Assembly (NCBI GenBank): GCA_026985075.1
Contig: JALSQX010000043.1
Coordinates: forward strand, 1 to 46,714
Length of the DNA stretch: 46,714 nucleotides
Origin: Blastocatellia bacterium
GTDB taxonomy: Bacteria; Acidobacteriota; Blastocatellia; HR10; J050
Reading direction: 5' to 3'
Positions 26,721 through 34,418 of the stretch are shown in pieces (position 1 is the stretch's first letter; every line of letters starts with the position of its first letter). Below the pieces are notes generated by a model that worked only from the letters and a program-made list of their open reading frames with translations, made no database searches and was not told the DNA's origin. The position numbers and the translations under genes were made by a program.

Positions 26721-27035
26721 ATGAGGTTTTCCGTTCTGAGAGACGCTCGGCGAGGGAAAGAGGTTGCCTCGCTCAGAGGGGGGATGCGCCCCATCTCGGG
26801 GGACGGGGCGCAACAAGCATCATATGACCAAGGAGGTTATATGACTCAGCATCCGCTGCTTTTAGACGTCGATTCGCCCCTCAGTCGTTGCCCGCGATTT
26901 TTTGTATTTGCCGAACGATCATTGAAGGGTCGCCGCCGCCGACGTGCCAAACCAGGCCCGCGATTTTATTGTGTTTGCCGAACGATCATTGAAGGAGCCC
27001 CCCGCGCGATTGAAACGGTATCCGCGAGGTGGTGA
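26721..27035 (+). CDS. Possible small ORF with two strong ribosome-binding sites, antisense to the tRNA trailer
   Basis: A 104-codon frame with two good starts: ATG 26721 behind AAGGAGG at 26710-26716, and ATG 26841 (64 codons) behind AAGGAGG at 26830-26836. Between them is a perfect 8-bp stem (26785-26812). The product has no recognisable domain and its second half is translated from a direct repeat in shifted frames, so a conserved protein is doubtful. Two near-perfect SD-ATG pairs are nevertheless unlikely by chance. It could be a leader peptide, a remnant gene start or coincidence. Confidence 0.25.
   Translation: MRFSVLRDARRGKEVASLRGGMRPISGDGAQQASYDQGGYMTQHPLLLDVDSPLSRCPRFFVFAERSLKGRRRRRAKPGPRFYCVCRTIIEGAPRAIETVSARW
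26785..26812. other. Perfect 8-bp inverted repeat
   Basis: TGCGCCCC (26785-26792) and GGGGCGCA (26805-26812) with a 12-base loop, located between the two SD-ATG pairs described for the small ORF. No T-run follows on either strand, so it is not an obvious terminator. Confidence 0.5.
26891..26995. repeat. Two imperfect direct repeats of 38-39 bases, 66-base period
   Basis: Copy 1 (26891-26928) and copy 2 (26957-26995) both start CCCGCGATTTT and both end GCCGAACGATCATTGAAGG; they differ by a few bases and one indel in the T-rich middle. The 28-base interval is GC-rich. They lie between tRNA-Asp and its terminator. Together with the small ORF and hairpin they account for the 26531-27046 gap; I see no recognisable protein gene there. 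Confidence 0.8.
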
Positions 27036-27046
27036 GAGGAGAGGTC

Positions 27047-27123
27047 TGGCGGGGCGGACGGGACTTGAACCCGCGACCTCCGGCGTGACAGGCCGGCGTT
27101 CTGCACGTCTGAACTACCGCCCC
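27047..27123 (-). tRNA. tRNA-Asp (GTC)
   Basis: Cloverleaf on the minus strand: acceptor GGGGCGG pairs with CCGCCCC, discriminator G, encoded CCA (27049-27047). The anticodon arm is CCGGC-CTGTCAC-GCCGG, giving GTC, and the T-arm GGGTTCAAGTCCC is present. It is downstream of tRNA-Val in the same transcript. Confidence 0.95.
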
Positions 27124-27145
27124 AACCGATGCATCGAGCCTCCAC

Positions 27146-27221
<76 letters not shown>

Positions 27222-27237
27222 CCCGCACGAGGGTTTC

Positions 27238-27266
27238 ATATTAGCCCTCGGAGCCCTCCTTGTCAA
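27238..27266 (-). promoter_or_regulatory. Strong sigma-70 promoter of the tRNA-Val-tRNA-Asp unit
   Basis: On the minus strand a perfect TTGACA (27266-27261), a 17-base spacer and TAATAT (27243-27238), about 17 bases before the 5' end of tRNA-Val. This is the best consensus promoter in the window. Nothing else is seen in the 27222-27491 gap. Confidence 0.8.
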
Positions 27267-27491
27267 GGTGAGCGGGGTGAAGGTGACGGGAGGATGCATG
27301 CGGGGAGATCGATCACGGGAGCGTTCCAGACCGGTGGCCGTGCGGCCTTGGGCGAGGTCTGTCTTTGACCGGCGGCGCGAATGGGTGAGGTCCCTTCAGC
27401 CGTTCCGGTCAATGGCGCATCGAGGGACAGTCTGCTACCCTTTCACGATGATGGGGAGCAACTGGATCGTCAATATCGAGCATGCGGGGTT

Positions 27492-28304
27492 ATGAAGAAG
27501 GAGATGCCCGACCGACGTCGCGTCGATACACCGAATGCGTCGCCACCACCCCCCCTCCCTTCCGGATCGGAGGCGGGCGTCATCTTCGGACGCAACGTCG
27601 TGCGGGAAGCGTTGAAGGCGGGATCTCGAAACATCCACCGATTGATGATCGCCAAGGGAGTGAAATCCGCGCACGTTCGGGAGCTGGTCAACCTGGCCAA
27701 AGCGCGGGGCGTGCCCGTTCAACGAGTAGAGAAGAAAGTGCTCGCTCGGATCGTCGGGCCAGCCAAGCATCAGGGCATCGTCGCTCTCGTCGCCTCGCAC
27801 CCTTATGAGGAGGAGGATGAGGTGTTGGCCCGCCTTCGATCGGACTCCCTTCTCATCCTGCTCGATGAGGTGGAAGATCCCCACAACCTCGGTGCGATCA
27901 TTCGTACTGCCCACTGTGCGGGCGCCGATGCCGTGGTCATCACCAAACATCGGTCTGCGGGGCTCACCCACACGGTGGCCAAAGCTTCGGCCGGAGCCGT
28001 CGAATACATCTCCGTGGTTCGGGTGACCAATCTCCCTTCGTTCATCGAGCGGCTCAAGGAGGTTGGTGTTCGAGTCATCGGAGTAGATCCGCGAGGAAAC
28101 CGCCCCTACACGGCTGGAGTATACCGGGGGCCCGTGGCGTTGGTGTTCGGCAGTGAAGGCAGGGGATTGCGTCGTCTCACTCGGGAGCGATGCGATGATC
28201 TGGTCACCATCCCCATGAGGGGGGAGATCGACTCTCTCAACGTCTCGGTTGCCGTGGGCGTCGTCGTGTTTGAAGTTTTGCGCACTCGGGGGGATGAGAG
28301 TTAA
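27492..28304 (+). CDS. rlmB: 23S rRNA (guanosine-2'-O-)-methyltransferase RlmB-like (TrmH/SPOUT family)
   Basis: A 270-residue SPOUT methyltransferase. The N-terminal substrate domain begins VIFGRNVVREALKAG; the catalytic knot carries motif 1 (DEVEDPHNLGAIIRTAHCAG), motif 2 (LVFGSEGRGL) and motif 3 (IPMRGEIDSLNVSVAVGVV). In E. coli RlmB methylates Gm2251 of 23S rRNA; TrmH-family relatives can modify tRNA, so the exact target is by homology. ATG 27492 is used, with only a weak GGGG upstream; the frame is open back to 27381 but without family sequence there. Confidence 0.92.
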   Translation: MKKEMPDRRRVDTPNASPPPPLPSGSEAGVIFGRNVVREALKAGSRNIHRLMIAKGVKSAHVRELVNLAKARGVPVQRVEKKVLARIVGPAKHQGIVALVASHPYEEEDEVLARLRSDSLLILLDEVEDPHNLGAIIRTAHCAGADAVVITKHRSAGLTHTVAKASAGAVEYISVVRVTNLPSFIERLKEVGVRVIGVDPRGNRPYTAGVYRGPVALVFGSEGRGLRRLTRERCDDLVTIPMRGEIDSLNVSVAVGVVVFEVLRTRGDES

Positions 28305-28390
28305 TGTCTTATCTTTCAAATAATTACGGATGATCGCGAAGGGCTTGGTGGGCGTTCGTGTGAGTCTTCTCTTTTCCAGCTTGGGGGTTG

Positions 28391-28399
28391 TGATATACT
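28391..28399 (+). promoter_or_regulatory. Extended -10 promoter of the sigma-54 activator gene
   Basis: TGATATACT, an extended -10 (TG-N-TATACT), with no good -35, about 55 bases before the GTG start at 28453. Confidence 0.45.
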
Positions 28400-28452
28400 T
28401 TTAAACGGCTGTCAAAACGGACCTTAATTCGGCATGAGTCTGGAGGTGAGAG

Positions 28453-30597
28453 GTGAGCACATCGGCGGTAGAATTTGATCGATTATCGGTGGAGCAGAAG
28501 CTCCGCATGTATGAAGCCCGCGATGCCATCATCAATCGCATTAATCCGGAGGTGAACCGGGTCATTGACCTGGACAAATTCCTTCAGGCGACGGCCGATA
28601 CGTTGGGTCGGCTCATGGAGGTGGAGCGCTGCAACCTCCTCATCGTCTCGCCCAGTGGGGAACTGACCATTGGGTATGAGTATCGATCGGATCCCTCCAT
28701 CCCCTCGATGCTGAATATGAAGATTCCCGCCGATCTGAGGACGGTGAGGGCTAAACTCGATCTCAGCCGACCGATTGCCGTCGATGATACCAGCGCGCTG
28801 TCGCTAGACCCGGTGATCGGTAAGATCGTCGAGATGACGCAGACGCGCTCCTTGCTGGTGGTTCCGGTCGTCCTGAAAGCCGAACTCCTCGGGCTCATCG
28901 GCTTGCACTACTGTAAGGCCGTTCATCACTGGAAACTGGAGGAAGTGGCCTTCGTCGAGTCCATCGCCCGCCAGGTGGCCATCGGTTATGAATACACGCG
29001 GCTCTATACGGAGAAGGAGAAAGAGGCGCGGATCACGACGGCCTTGCTGGAGATCGCCAACGAGATTAATGCCGGAGAGGATCTCATCAAGGTGACCGCT
29101 TCGGTCATCGATAAGGCGCTCAACCTGGTCGGCGCCGACTATGGCTGTATCGGGATACTGGATGCCAAAGGCGAGACGCTTCGGTTCGATATCTTCCGGG
29201 GGAAAGGAGGGAAGGAGCTGCAGGATCGCACGGTGAATGTTCGGCTGGAACCTCGCCTCCGCTCGATGTTCTCGTTGAACACGATGTTGAGGCTCGAAGA
29301 TCCCGCCCAGGATGACCGCGCGGCTTTCCTCCTGCATCATCTCTTCCCGGGAGCCCGCTCGGCATTGGTCACACCAATTCTGATCAAAGATCGCGCTTTC
29401 GGGACGCTCAATCTCGTTTGGGAGCGGGAACATCACCGATTCTCCGATTACGAGGTGGAACTCATCGCCGGGATCGGCAATCAGATTGCCATTGCTCTGG
29501 AACGCGATCGACTGAGCGCCGAGGTGGTTCGGTTGCGCGAAGAACTCAAAGGCGTGAAAGCCCAGAAGCCCATCATCGGTGTGAGCGACAAGATCAAGAC
29601 GTGCATCGAGATGGCGCTCAACGTGGCGACCAGCGATGCCACCGTATTGCTTCAGGGCGAATCGGGTACGGGCAAGGAACTCATCGCCCACATGATCCAC
29701 GTCAATAGTCGACGAGCGGATAAACCACTGGTGAAGATTAATTGTGGAGCGTTGCCCGAGACATTGCTGGAGACGGAATTGTTCGGCCATGAACGCGGCG
29801 CGTTCACCGATGCCCACGTTCGCCGCATCGGGAAGTTCGAAGAGGCCAATGGCGGAACGCTGTTTCTGGATGAGATCGGCGAAATGAGCCTCAACGCTCA
29901 GGTGAAGCTTCTGCGCGTAATCCAGGATGGTGAATTCACGCGAATCGGCGGCAATCAGATCATCAAGACGGATGTGCGCATCATCGCGGCGACCAACATC
30001 GATCTCTCCGAGGCGGTGGAAGCCGGCCGCTTCCGGCGCGATCTGTTTTATCGCCTGAACGTCTATCCCATTCAGTTACCCCCTCTCCGGGAGCGGAAGG
30101 AGGATATCTATCCGCTCGTCTTGCACTTCATCGAGGTGTACAAAAAGAAGTCCGGCAAGCTCATCACCGGGATCACCGATAAGGCACTGCACTTGCTCAA
30201 ACAGTATGATTGGCCGGGGAACGTGCGCGAGCTGGAGAACGCCATCGAGCGAGCGATCATCGTGGCCAGTGGGCGAATGATCACCGTTGACGATCTCCCG
30301 GAGATCGTCCGTCGTGGCCACAGCGAGAATCTCCGGCCCACGTTGGAGATCGAATTGGGGACTCCCCTGGAGGAAGTGGAGAGGCGGGTCATCCTGGAGA
30401 CGCTCGATTACACCCGGGGTGAGAAGACGAAAGCCGCCCGATTGCTCGGTATCGGTCGGAAAACGCTGTATCGGAAATTAGCTCGATACCAGATCTCGGC
30501 CAACGAAGCACTGAAAAACCCGGTTCGAGGGGGAGCGAAAAAGGAAAATGACCTTGGGAACCTTCTCGAAGGTGACGGTCAACCCAAGGTCATTTGA
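28453..30597 (+). CDS. Sigma-54-dependent transcriptional activator with two GAF domains
   Basis: A 714-residue NtrC/FhlA-type enhancer-binding protein. Two GAF sensor domains (about residues 35-185 and 195-350) precede the AAA+ domain, which has Walker A GESGTGKE near residue 402, a GAFTDA loop near 449 where the usual sequence is GAFTGA, Walker B GGTLFLDEIGEMSL and the arginine-finger region. The Fis-type C-terminal HTH is EKTKAARLLGIGRKTLYRKL. It should activate RpoN promoters in response to a small ligand or redox signal; targets are not visible. The GTG start has GGAGG about 7 bases upstream. The last codons and the stop lie inside a perfect 13-bp inverted repeat. Confidence 0.93.
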   Translation: MSTSAVEFDRLSVEQKLRMYEARDAIINRINPEVNRVIDLDKFLQATADTLGRLMEVERCNLLIVSPSGELTIGYEYRSDPSIPSMLNMKIPADLRTVRAKLDLSRPIAVDDTSALSLDPVIGKIVEMTQTRSLLVVPVVLKAELLGLIGLHYCKAVHHWKLEEVAFVESIARQVAIGYEYTRLYTEKEKEARITTALLEIANEINAGEDLIKVTASVIDKALNLVGADYGCIGILDAKGETLRFDIFRGKGGKELQDRTVNVRLEPRLRSMFSLNTMLRLEDPAQDDRAAFLLHHLFPGARSALVTPILIKDRAFGTLNLVWEREHHRFSDYEVELIAGIGNQIAIALERDRLSAEVVRLREELKGVKAQKPIIGVSDKIKTCIEMALNVATSDATVLLQGESGTGKELIAHMIHVNSRRADKPLVKINCGALPETLLETELFGHERGAFTDAHVRRIGKFEEANGGTLFLDEIGEMSLNAQVKLLRVIQDGEFTRIGGNQIIKTDVRIIAATNIDLSEAVEAGRFRRDLFYRLNVYPIQLPPLRERKEDIYPLVLHFIEVYKKKSGKLITGITDKALHLLKQYDWPGNVRELENAIERAIIVASGRMITVDDLPEIVRRGHSENLRPTLEIELGTPLEEVERRVILETLDYTRGEKTKAARLLGIGRKTLYRKLARYQISANEALKNPVRGGAKKENDLGNLLEGDGQPKVI
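30546..30595. repeat. Perfect 13-bp inverted repeat with nested hairpin across the stop codon
   Basis: AAATGACCTTGGG (30546-30558) is the exact reverse complement of CCCAAGGTCATTT (30583-30595). Inside, ACCTT (30560-30564) pairs with AAGGT (30569-30573) around CTCG. The right arm ends on the first base of the stop codon TGA (30595-30597). It may act as a terminator without a U tract or as an mRNA stability or protein-binding element. Confidence 0.75.
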
Positions 30598-30641
30598 CTC
30601 AGCATCAGTGGTGCTACCGTTGTTAACGATCATGGGTCGGG

Positions 30642-30720
30642 CTGAGTTCCCTCAAATGAGCCCAGGTAACAGGGCACAGGGCTTGGCCGAGCCGACAGAG
30701 GAAGCGACTGAGTTCCCTCA
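30642..30720. repeat. Direct repeat of 13 bases in a structured intergenic region
   Basis: CTGAGTTCCCTCA occurs at 30642-30654 and at 30708-30720, 66 bases apart. Nearby, GGCCGAGCCG also recurs (30685-30694, and again near 30725-30734), and AGGGCACA (30671-30678) is complementary to TGTGCCCT further on. No reading frame explains the region. Confidence 0.55.
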
Positions 30721-30740
30721 GGGGGGCCGAGCCGTTGGGT

Positions 30741-30769
30741 TTGTGCCCTCCCCGATGTCTGGTTACAAT
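30741..30769 (+). promoter_or_regulatory. Possible promoter of the triple-HTH protein gene
   Basis: TTGTGC, a 17-base spacer and TACAAT (30764-30769), about 32 bases before the ATG at 30801. The -10 box is good (five of six); the -35 matches only the first three bases. Confidence 0.4.
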
Positions 30770-30800
30770 AGGGGGGAGTTTTTCGAGAGGAACAGTACTG

Positions 30801-31601
30801 ATGAATGAACCTCCAGACAAGTTGCGCGTCGTTCGGTTGGTGAAGAAGAAGGCGAGATCCTCGAAAGAGCAACAAGGGTCGGCAGAGACTCGGGCTCACG
30901 GAAGGGGAAAGTGGTCCATGGAGCGCCCGCCCATGAAAAAATCCTCCAAGCGGTGGGCGAAAAAGAAAGGGCGGCGAGGGGCGACCAAGCGTAAGCCGGC
31001 GCAGTCGGCGCCCCCACCATCACCGGTGGTCCTCACCGAAGAAGATCGCAGGAAAATTCTGGAACTCTACCAGGCCATGGTCCGCGCCGATGAGCGTCCA
31101 CCCGGCGGAAGGCGCCGGAAGATCGCCACTATGCTCAACCTCCCCTATAAAAAAGTGGCCGAGGTGGTGAAAAATTTCTTGACCCATGCGCGCTACCGGC
31201 GAACGAACTTCGAGATCGAAAAAGCGTACTGGCGAGCCATCCAGGCTGGCGAGACCAATGCCCGGGCTATCGCCGCCCAAATCGCTGGTCAGCTCCAATT
31301 GGCCGAAGGGCGCGTCTGGTGGTGGTTGAAAAAGCTTCACGAGCCGCGGAAATCGTTCGCTCAAGATCCCGAGATCGAGGAGAGCAAGCGGGAGGTCATC
31401 CTCGCCGAGTATCAGGCCTACCTCCAGCGGACGGAGCCTCCGCAAAAGGGCCTTCATCTCACGCTCGCGGAACGAATCGGTGGCTTGACGCCACGACAGG
31501 TTCACAAAGTGCTCTGGGAATATCGCATAGGGATCTGGAACTCATTGGAGGGAATCGAACAACCGCCCCCCTCTGCCACCCCATCGCCTGGGAGTCAGTG
31601 A
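30801..31601 (+). CDS. Unrecognised basic protein with three tandem HTH-like segments
   Basis: 266 residues; I do not recognise a named family. The first 75 residues are very basic (for example KKSSKRWAKKKGRRGATKRK) and probably disordered. Three related segments of about 50 residues follow, each with a helix then an HTH-like unit: 79-133 (RRRKIATMLNLPYKKVAEVVKNF), 136-183 (NARAIAAQIAGQLQLAEGRVWWW) and 190-246 (LTLAERIGGLTPRQVHKVLWEYR). The pattern A-x-x-I/L-x-L-x-x-x-x-V-x-x-V/W-L recurs in each. This suggests a nucleic-acid-binding protein. AGAGGA is about 9 bases before the ATG. Confidence 0.72.
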   Translation: MNEPPDKLRVVRLVKKKARSSKEQQGSAETRAHGRGKWSMERPPMKKSSKRWAKKKGRRGATKRKPAQSAPPPSPVVLTEEDRRKILELYQAMVRADERPPGGRRRKIATMLNLPYKKVAEVVKNFLTHARYRRTNFEIEKAYWRAIQAGETNARAIAAQIAGQLQLAEGRVWWWLKKLHEPRKSFAQDPEIEESKREVILAEYQAYLQRTEPPQKGLHLTLAERIGGLTPRQVHKVLWEYRIGIWNSLEGIEQPPPSATPSPGSQ

Positions 31602-31766
31602 TGGTGCCCGCTCGGCAGGACGCGACCCGGCGCCATTCCGCCCCGAACGCGACGGGATGACGACGCACGGCGATAAACCAACACAATGTTCGAGCACTCA
31701 CCGAGGCCGCCGAATCGTGTTTTCTCCACATAGCTGGCCGGGTTATCTGAAAGGAGCAGCGAACCG

Positions 31767-33257
31767 ATGAACAATTGGGATCGAGACCATATTGAGGCCC
31801 TAGGGCGAGCCGTCAGTCGCCTCATCGCCGATCACTGGGCGAAACTCGACGAGATGAACGTCTTCCCCGGAGTCACTCCCCAAGAGGTGGAACGGGCTCT
31901 GCAGGCTCCCATTCCCGAGCGGGGGAGCGACGCCCATGAGGTGCTGCGCGAGTTCCAAGAGAAGATCCTCCCGTATTGCATGACCATTCCCAGCCCCAAC
32001 TACTACGGGCTCCTCAATCCGACGCCCACGCTCATCAGCATCTTCGCCGATGCGCTCGCCTCAGCGCTCAACCAGAACGTCGGTGCCTGGGGACACTCGC
32101 CTTCGGCCACCACGGTCGAGAAGCAGGTCGTTCGGTGGCTCTGTGACGTGATCGGTTATGATGAGAACGCACTGGGAACATTCACCAGCGGGGGCACTAT
32201 GGCCAACGTCACCGGGCTCAAGCTGGCACTCCACGCGTGCCTGCCTCACGTGGCGGAGCAGGGATTAACCTCCGTGGGACGGCCGGTGACCATCTATGTC
32301 TCCGAGGAAGGGCATTTTTCCATCGATCGGGCGGCCGATGTGCTGGGCCTCGGGAGAGCGAACGTGAGGAAGATTCCCGCCGATGACCGCTTCAAGATCG
32401 ACGTTCGTCGACTGGTAGAGCAGATCGAACGGGATCAGCGGGAGGGGCGGATTCCCTGTGCCGTGATCGGTGTGGCGGGAACGACGAGCACCGGCGCCAT
32501 CGATCCATTGAACGAGCTGGCCGATATCGCCGAACGGTTCGGCCTCTGGTTCCACGTGGATGCCGCCTACGGGGGCGCCGCCGTGTTATCCGAGAGCGTC
32601 CGTCCTCGATTGGTGGGGATCTCTCGAGCGGATTCCATCACCGTTGACCCTCACAAATGGTTTTTCGTCCCCTTCGCCGCCGGTCTCATCCTGGTCAAAG
32701 AGGGGAAGCGACTGCGCCAGACGTTTGACATCCATCCCGCCTATATCCCACAGAGGAGCAGCCTCACTGGCGAAGAGACGCTCAACTTTTTCCAGCACGG
32801 TGTTCTGGGATCGCGTCGCTTCGTCGGGCTCAAATTGTGGATGTCGCTCAAGCACCTGGGAACCGAGTGGTATGCGAATGTCATCGACAGGCAGATCGAA
32901 TTATGTCGGTATCTGGCTCGCCGCGTCGAGGATCATCCCGATTTTGAGGCCTGCGCGCCGGTGGAATTGGGGATCTTCTGCTTTCGCTATTTCCCTCAAA
33001 CCCTGCGTCGCCAATACGCCGAGGCCGACGCCGCCCGGCGTCACCAGATCGACCAACTCCTCAATGAGACCAACCTGCGCCTTCAAATCCTCGTCGAGCA
33101 GAGCGGCAAGGCCTGGTTCTCCACCACGTTGCTCAAGGGCGTCCGCGCGCTGCGCATCAATATCCTCAGCTATCTGACCCGACGGGAGCATATCGATCGG
33201 CTGTTCGCCCTCATCGAGGAAAAGGCTCCCCTGGCCCTTTCCCAGGTGGAGAGGTGA
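31767..33257 (+). CDS. Pyridoxal-phosphate-dependent group II amino-acid decarboxylase
   Basis: A 496-residue PLP enzyme of the aromatic-L-amino-acid/tyrosine/glutamate decarboxylase group. The PLP lysine is Lys297 in VDPHKWFF; the cofactor pocket shows FTSGGTMANVTGLKLA and the Asp of HVDAAYGG. SPNYYGLLNPTPTLISIFAD near residue 75 is typical of the aromatic decarboxylase branch. Product and substrate cannot be fixed by eye. AAAGGAG at about 31750-31756 sets ATG 31767. Convergent with murQ, which ends 80 bases away; a CCACCG/CGGTGG hairpin lies in that gap but has no T-run. Confidence 0.92.
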   Translation: MNNWDRDHIEALGRAVSRLIADHWAKLDEMNVFPGVTPQEVERALQAPIPERGSDAHEVLREFQEKILPYCMTIPSPNYYGLLNPTPTLISIFADALASALNQNVGAWGHSPSATTVEKQVVRWLCDVIGYDENALGTFTSGGTMANVTGLKLALHACLPHVAEQGLTSVGRPVTIYVSEEGHFSIDRAADVLGLGRANVRKIPADDRFKIDVRRLVEQIERDQREGRIPCAVIGVAGTTSTGAIDPLNELADIAERFGLWFHVDAAYGGAAVLSESVRPRLVGISRADSITVDPHKWFFVPFAAGLILVKEGKRLRQTFDIHPAYIPQRSSLTGEETLNFFQHGVLGSRRFVGLKLWMSLKHLGTEWYANVIDRQIELCRYLARRVEDHPDFEACAPVELGIFCFRYFPQTLRRQYAEADAARRHQIDQLLNETNLRLQILVEQSGKAWFSTTLLKGVRALRINILSYLTRREHIDRLFALIEEKAPLALSQVER

Positions 33258-33337
33258 ATTCTCACTCTGTTCGATGACGGCCACCGCCCTCGGTGGAGGC
33301 GAGGTGGCGGAGGCGGTCTTCCAGAAGGGCCTCGGCA

Positions 33338-34288
33338 TCATGAGCGGTGGTGGCGGAGCCTCTCGATGGCTCGCTTGACCGAGCACTGGGTGGCCGTGAG
33401 CGCCCGTCGCGCTTCGGCGAGACCGGTTCCGGTGGCTCTCATGACGAGAGCAGCTTTCAGATCCCCTCCGGCTTCGTCCAGTAATCGAGCCGCCTCTTCC
33501 TCAGAGAGATGAAATTGAGCCCGAAGAATGGCTCGCGCACGACGTCGCAGCTTCTCGCTGCCGAGTTGCAGATTGGACATCATGTTTCCATATGTATATC
33601 CCAGTTGGATCATCACCGTCGTGCTCAGCATATTGAGGACCATCTTCTCGGCCGTGCCCGCTTTCAATCGCGTCGAGCCGGCAATGACTTCGGGGCCAAC
33701 CACGGGGGTGATCGAGATGTCGGCGAATTGAGCGATAGCGGGCCGTGGAGTGCACGCGATGGCGATGGTCAGCGCGCCCAGGCGTCGAGCGCGCTCCAGG
33801 GCGGCGAGGGTGAACGGTGTTCGTCCGCTGGCCGTCAAGCCCACGACGGCGTCCCGAACGGTGACGCCTCGGGCGTCGATGGCCTCGGCGCCCGCCCGGG
33901 CATCATCCTCGGCACCTTCCACTGCGCGCCAACAGGCCTCCGGACCTCCGGCGATGATGGCCTCGACCAGTTCCGGCGGTGTGCCGAACGTGGGCGGACA
34001 TTCAACAGCATCGAGGACGCCGAGACGGCCGCTGGTCCCCGAACCCACGTAGAAGAGGCGCCCTCCATTGCGCAGCCGCTCGACGATGGCTTCGACGGCG
34101 GCGGCAATCTGGTGGAGTTCTTTTTCTACGGCATGAGCCACCCGTTGGTCTTCCTCGTTCATCAATCGGAGGATCTCGATGATTGGACGTTCATCGAGAT
34201 TCATGGTGCGCGGATTCATCTGTTCGGTGATGAGAGACTCCCCCAGCATGTCTTTTTGAGGGAGAGCGTCTGGCTGTTCATCTCTCAT
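33338..34288 (-). CDS. murQ: N-acetylmuramic acid 6-phosphate etherase
   Basis: Cleaves the D-lactyl ether of MurNAc-6-phosphate to GlcNAc-6-phosphate and lactate in the cytoplasm. The SIS domain has YVGSGTSGRLGVLDAVECPPTFG, the active-site region AVEGAEDD, LTASGRTPFTLAAL and NMLSTTVMIQLGYTYGNMM, all family signatures; the C-terminal HTH-like tail (AARRALTATQCSVKRAIERL) is usual. 316 residues from ATG 34288. A TTGACA/TATGCT promoter places transcription start next to this ATG, so a leaderless mRNA is likely; ATG 34300 overlaps the -10 box and is rejected. Divergent from a GH3 hexosaminidase, its pathway partner. Confidence 0.94.
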   Translation of the reverse strand: MRDEQPDALPQKDMLGESLITEQMNPRTMNLDERPIIEILRLMNEEDQRVAHAVEKELHQIAAAVEAIVERLRNGGRLFYVGSGTSGRLGVLDAVECPPTFGTPPELVEAIIAGGPEACWRAVEGAEDDARAGAEAIDARGVTVRDAVVGLTASGRTPFTLAALERARRLGALTIAIACTPRPAIAQFADISITPVVGPEVIAGSTRLKAGTAEKMVLNMLSTTVMIQLGYTYGNMMSNLQLGSEKLRRRARAILRAQFHLSEEEAARLLDEAGGDLKAALVMRATGTGLAEARRALTATQCSVKRAIERLRHHRS

Positions 34289-34295
34289 AGGGTCA

Positions 34296-34323
34296 AGCAT
34301 AGCCTGGAGATGCCGACTGTCAA
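34296..34323 (-). promoter_or_regulatory. Sigma-70 promoter of murQ (leaderless)
   Basis: On the minus strand TTGACA (34323-34318), a 16-base spacer and TATGCT (34301-34296). Transcription would start near 34288-34290, at the murQ ATG. Confidence 0.5.
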
Positions 34324-34345
34324 GATGTGTTGGCCAGCGAGGGCA

Positions 34346-34375
34346 TTTACTCCCCGAGTCCATCGGCGCTAGACT
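34346..34375 (+). promoter_or_regulatory. Possible promoter of the GH3 gene
   Basis: TTTACT, an 18-base spacer and TAGACT (34370-34375), about 44 bases before ATG 34419, in the divergent region shared with murQ. Confidence 0.35.
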
Positions 34376-34418
34376 TATTGTCCGCGATGCCAATGAAAAC
34401 GGGAAGGTTGAGGCTCGG

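Noticed and set aside
26891-27020. CRISPR-like pattern: two 38-base repeats with a 28-base spacer and a nearby GATTGAAAC
   Set aside because: Only two imperfect copies, the GATTGAAAC is outside them, no third repeat, and no cas genes in the window.
33258-33337. CCACCG/CGGTGG hairpin between the convergent PLP decarboxylase and murQ genes as a terminator
   Set aside because: The stem is short and no T-run follows on either strand, so the evidence is too weak to call.
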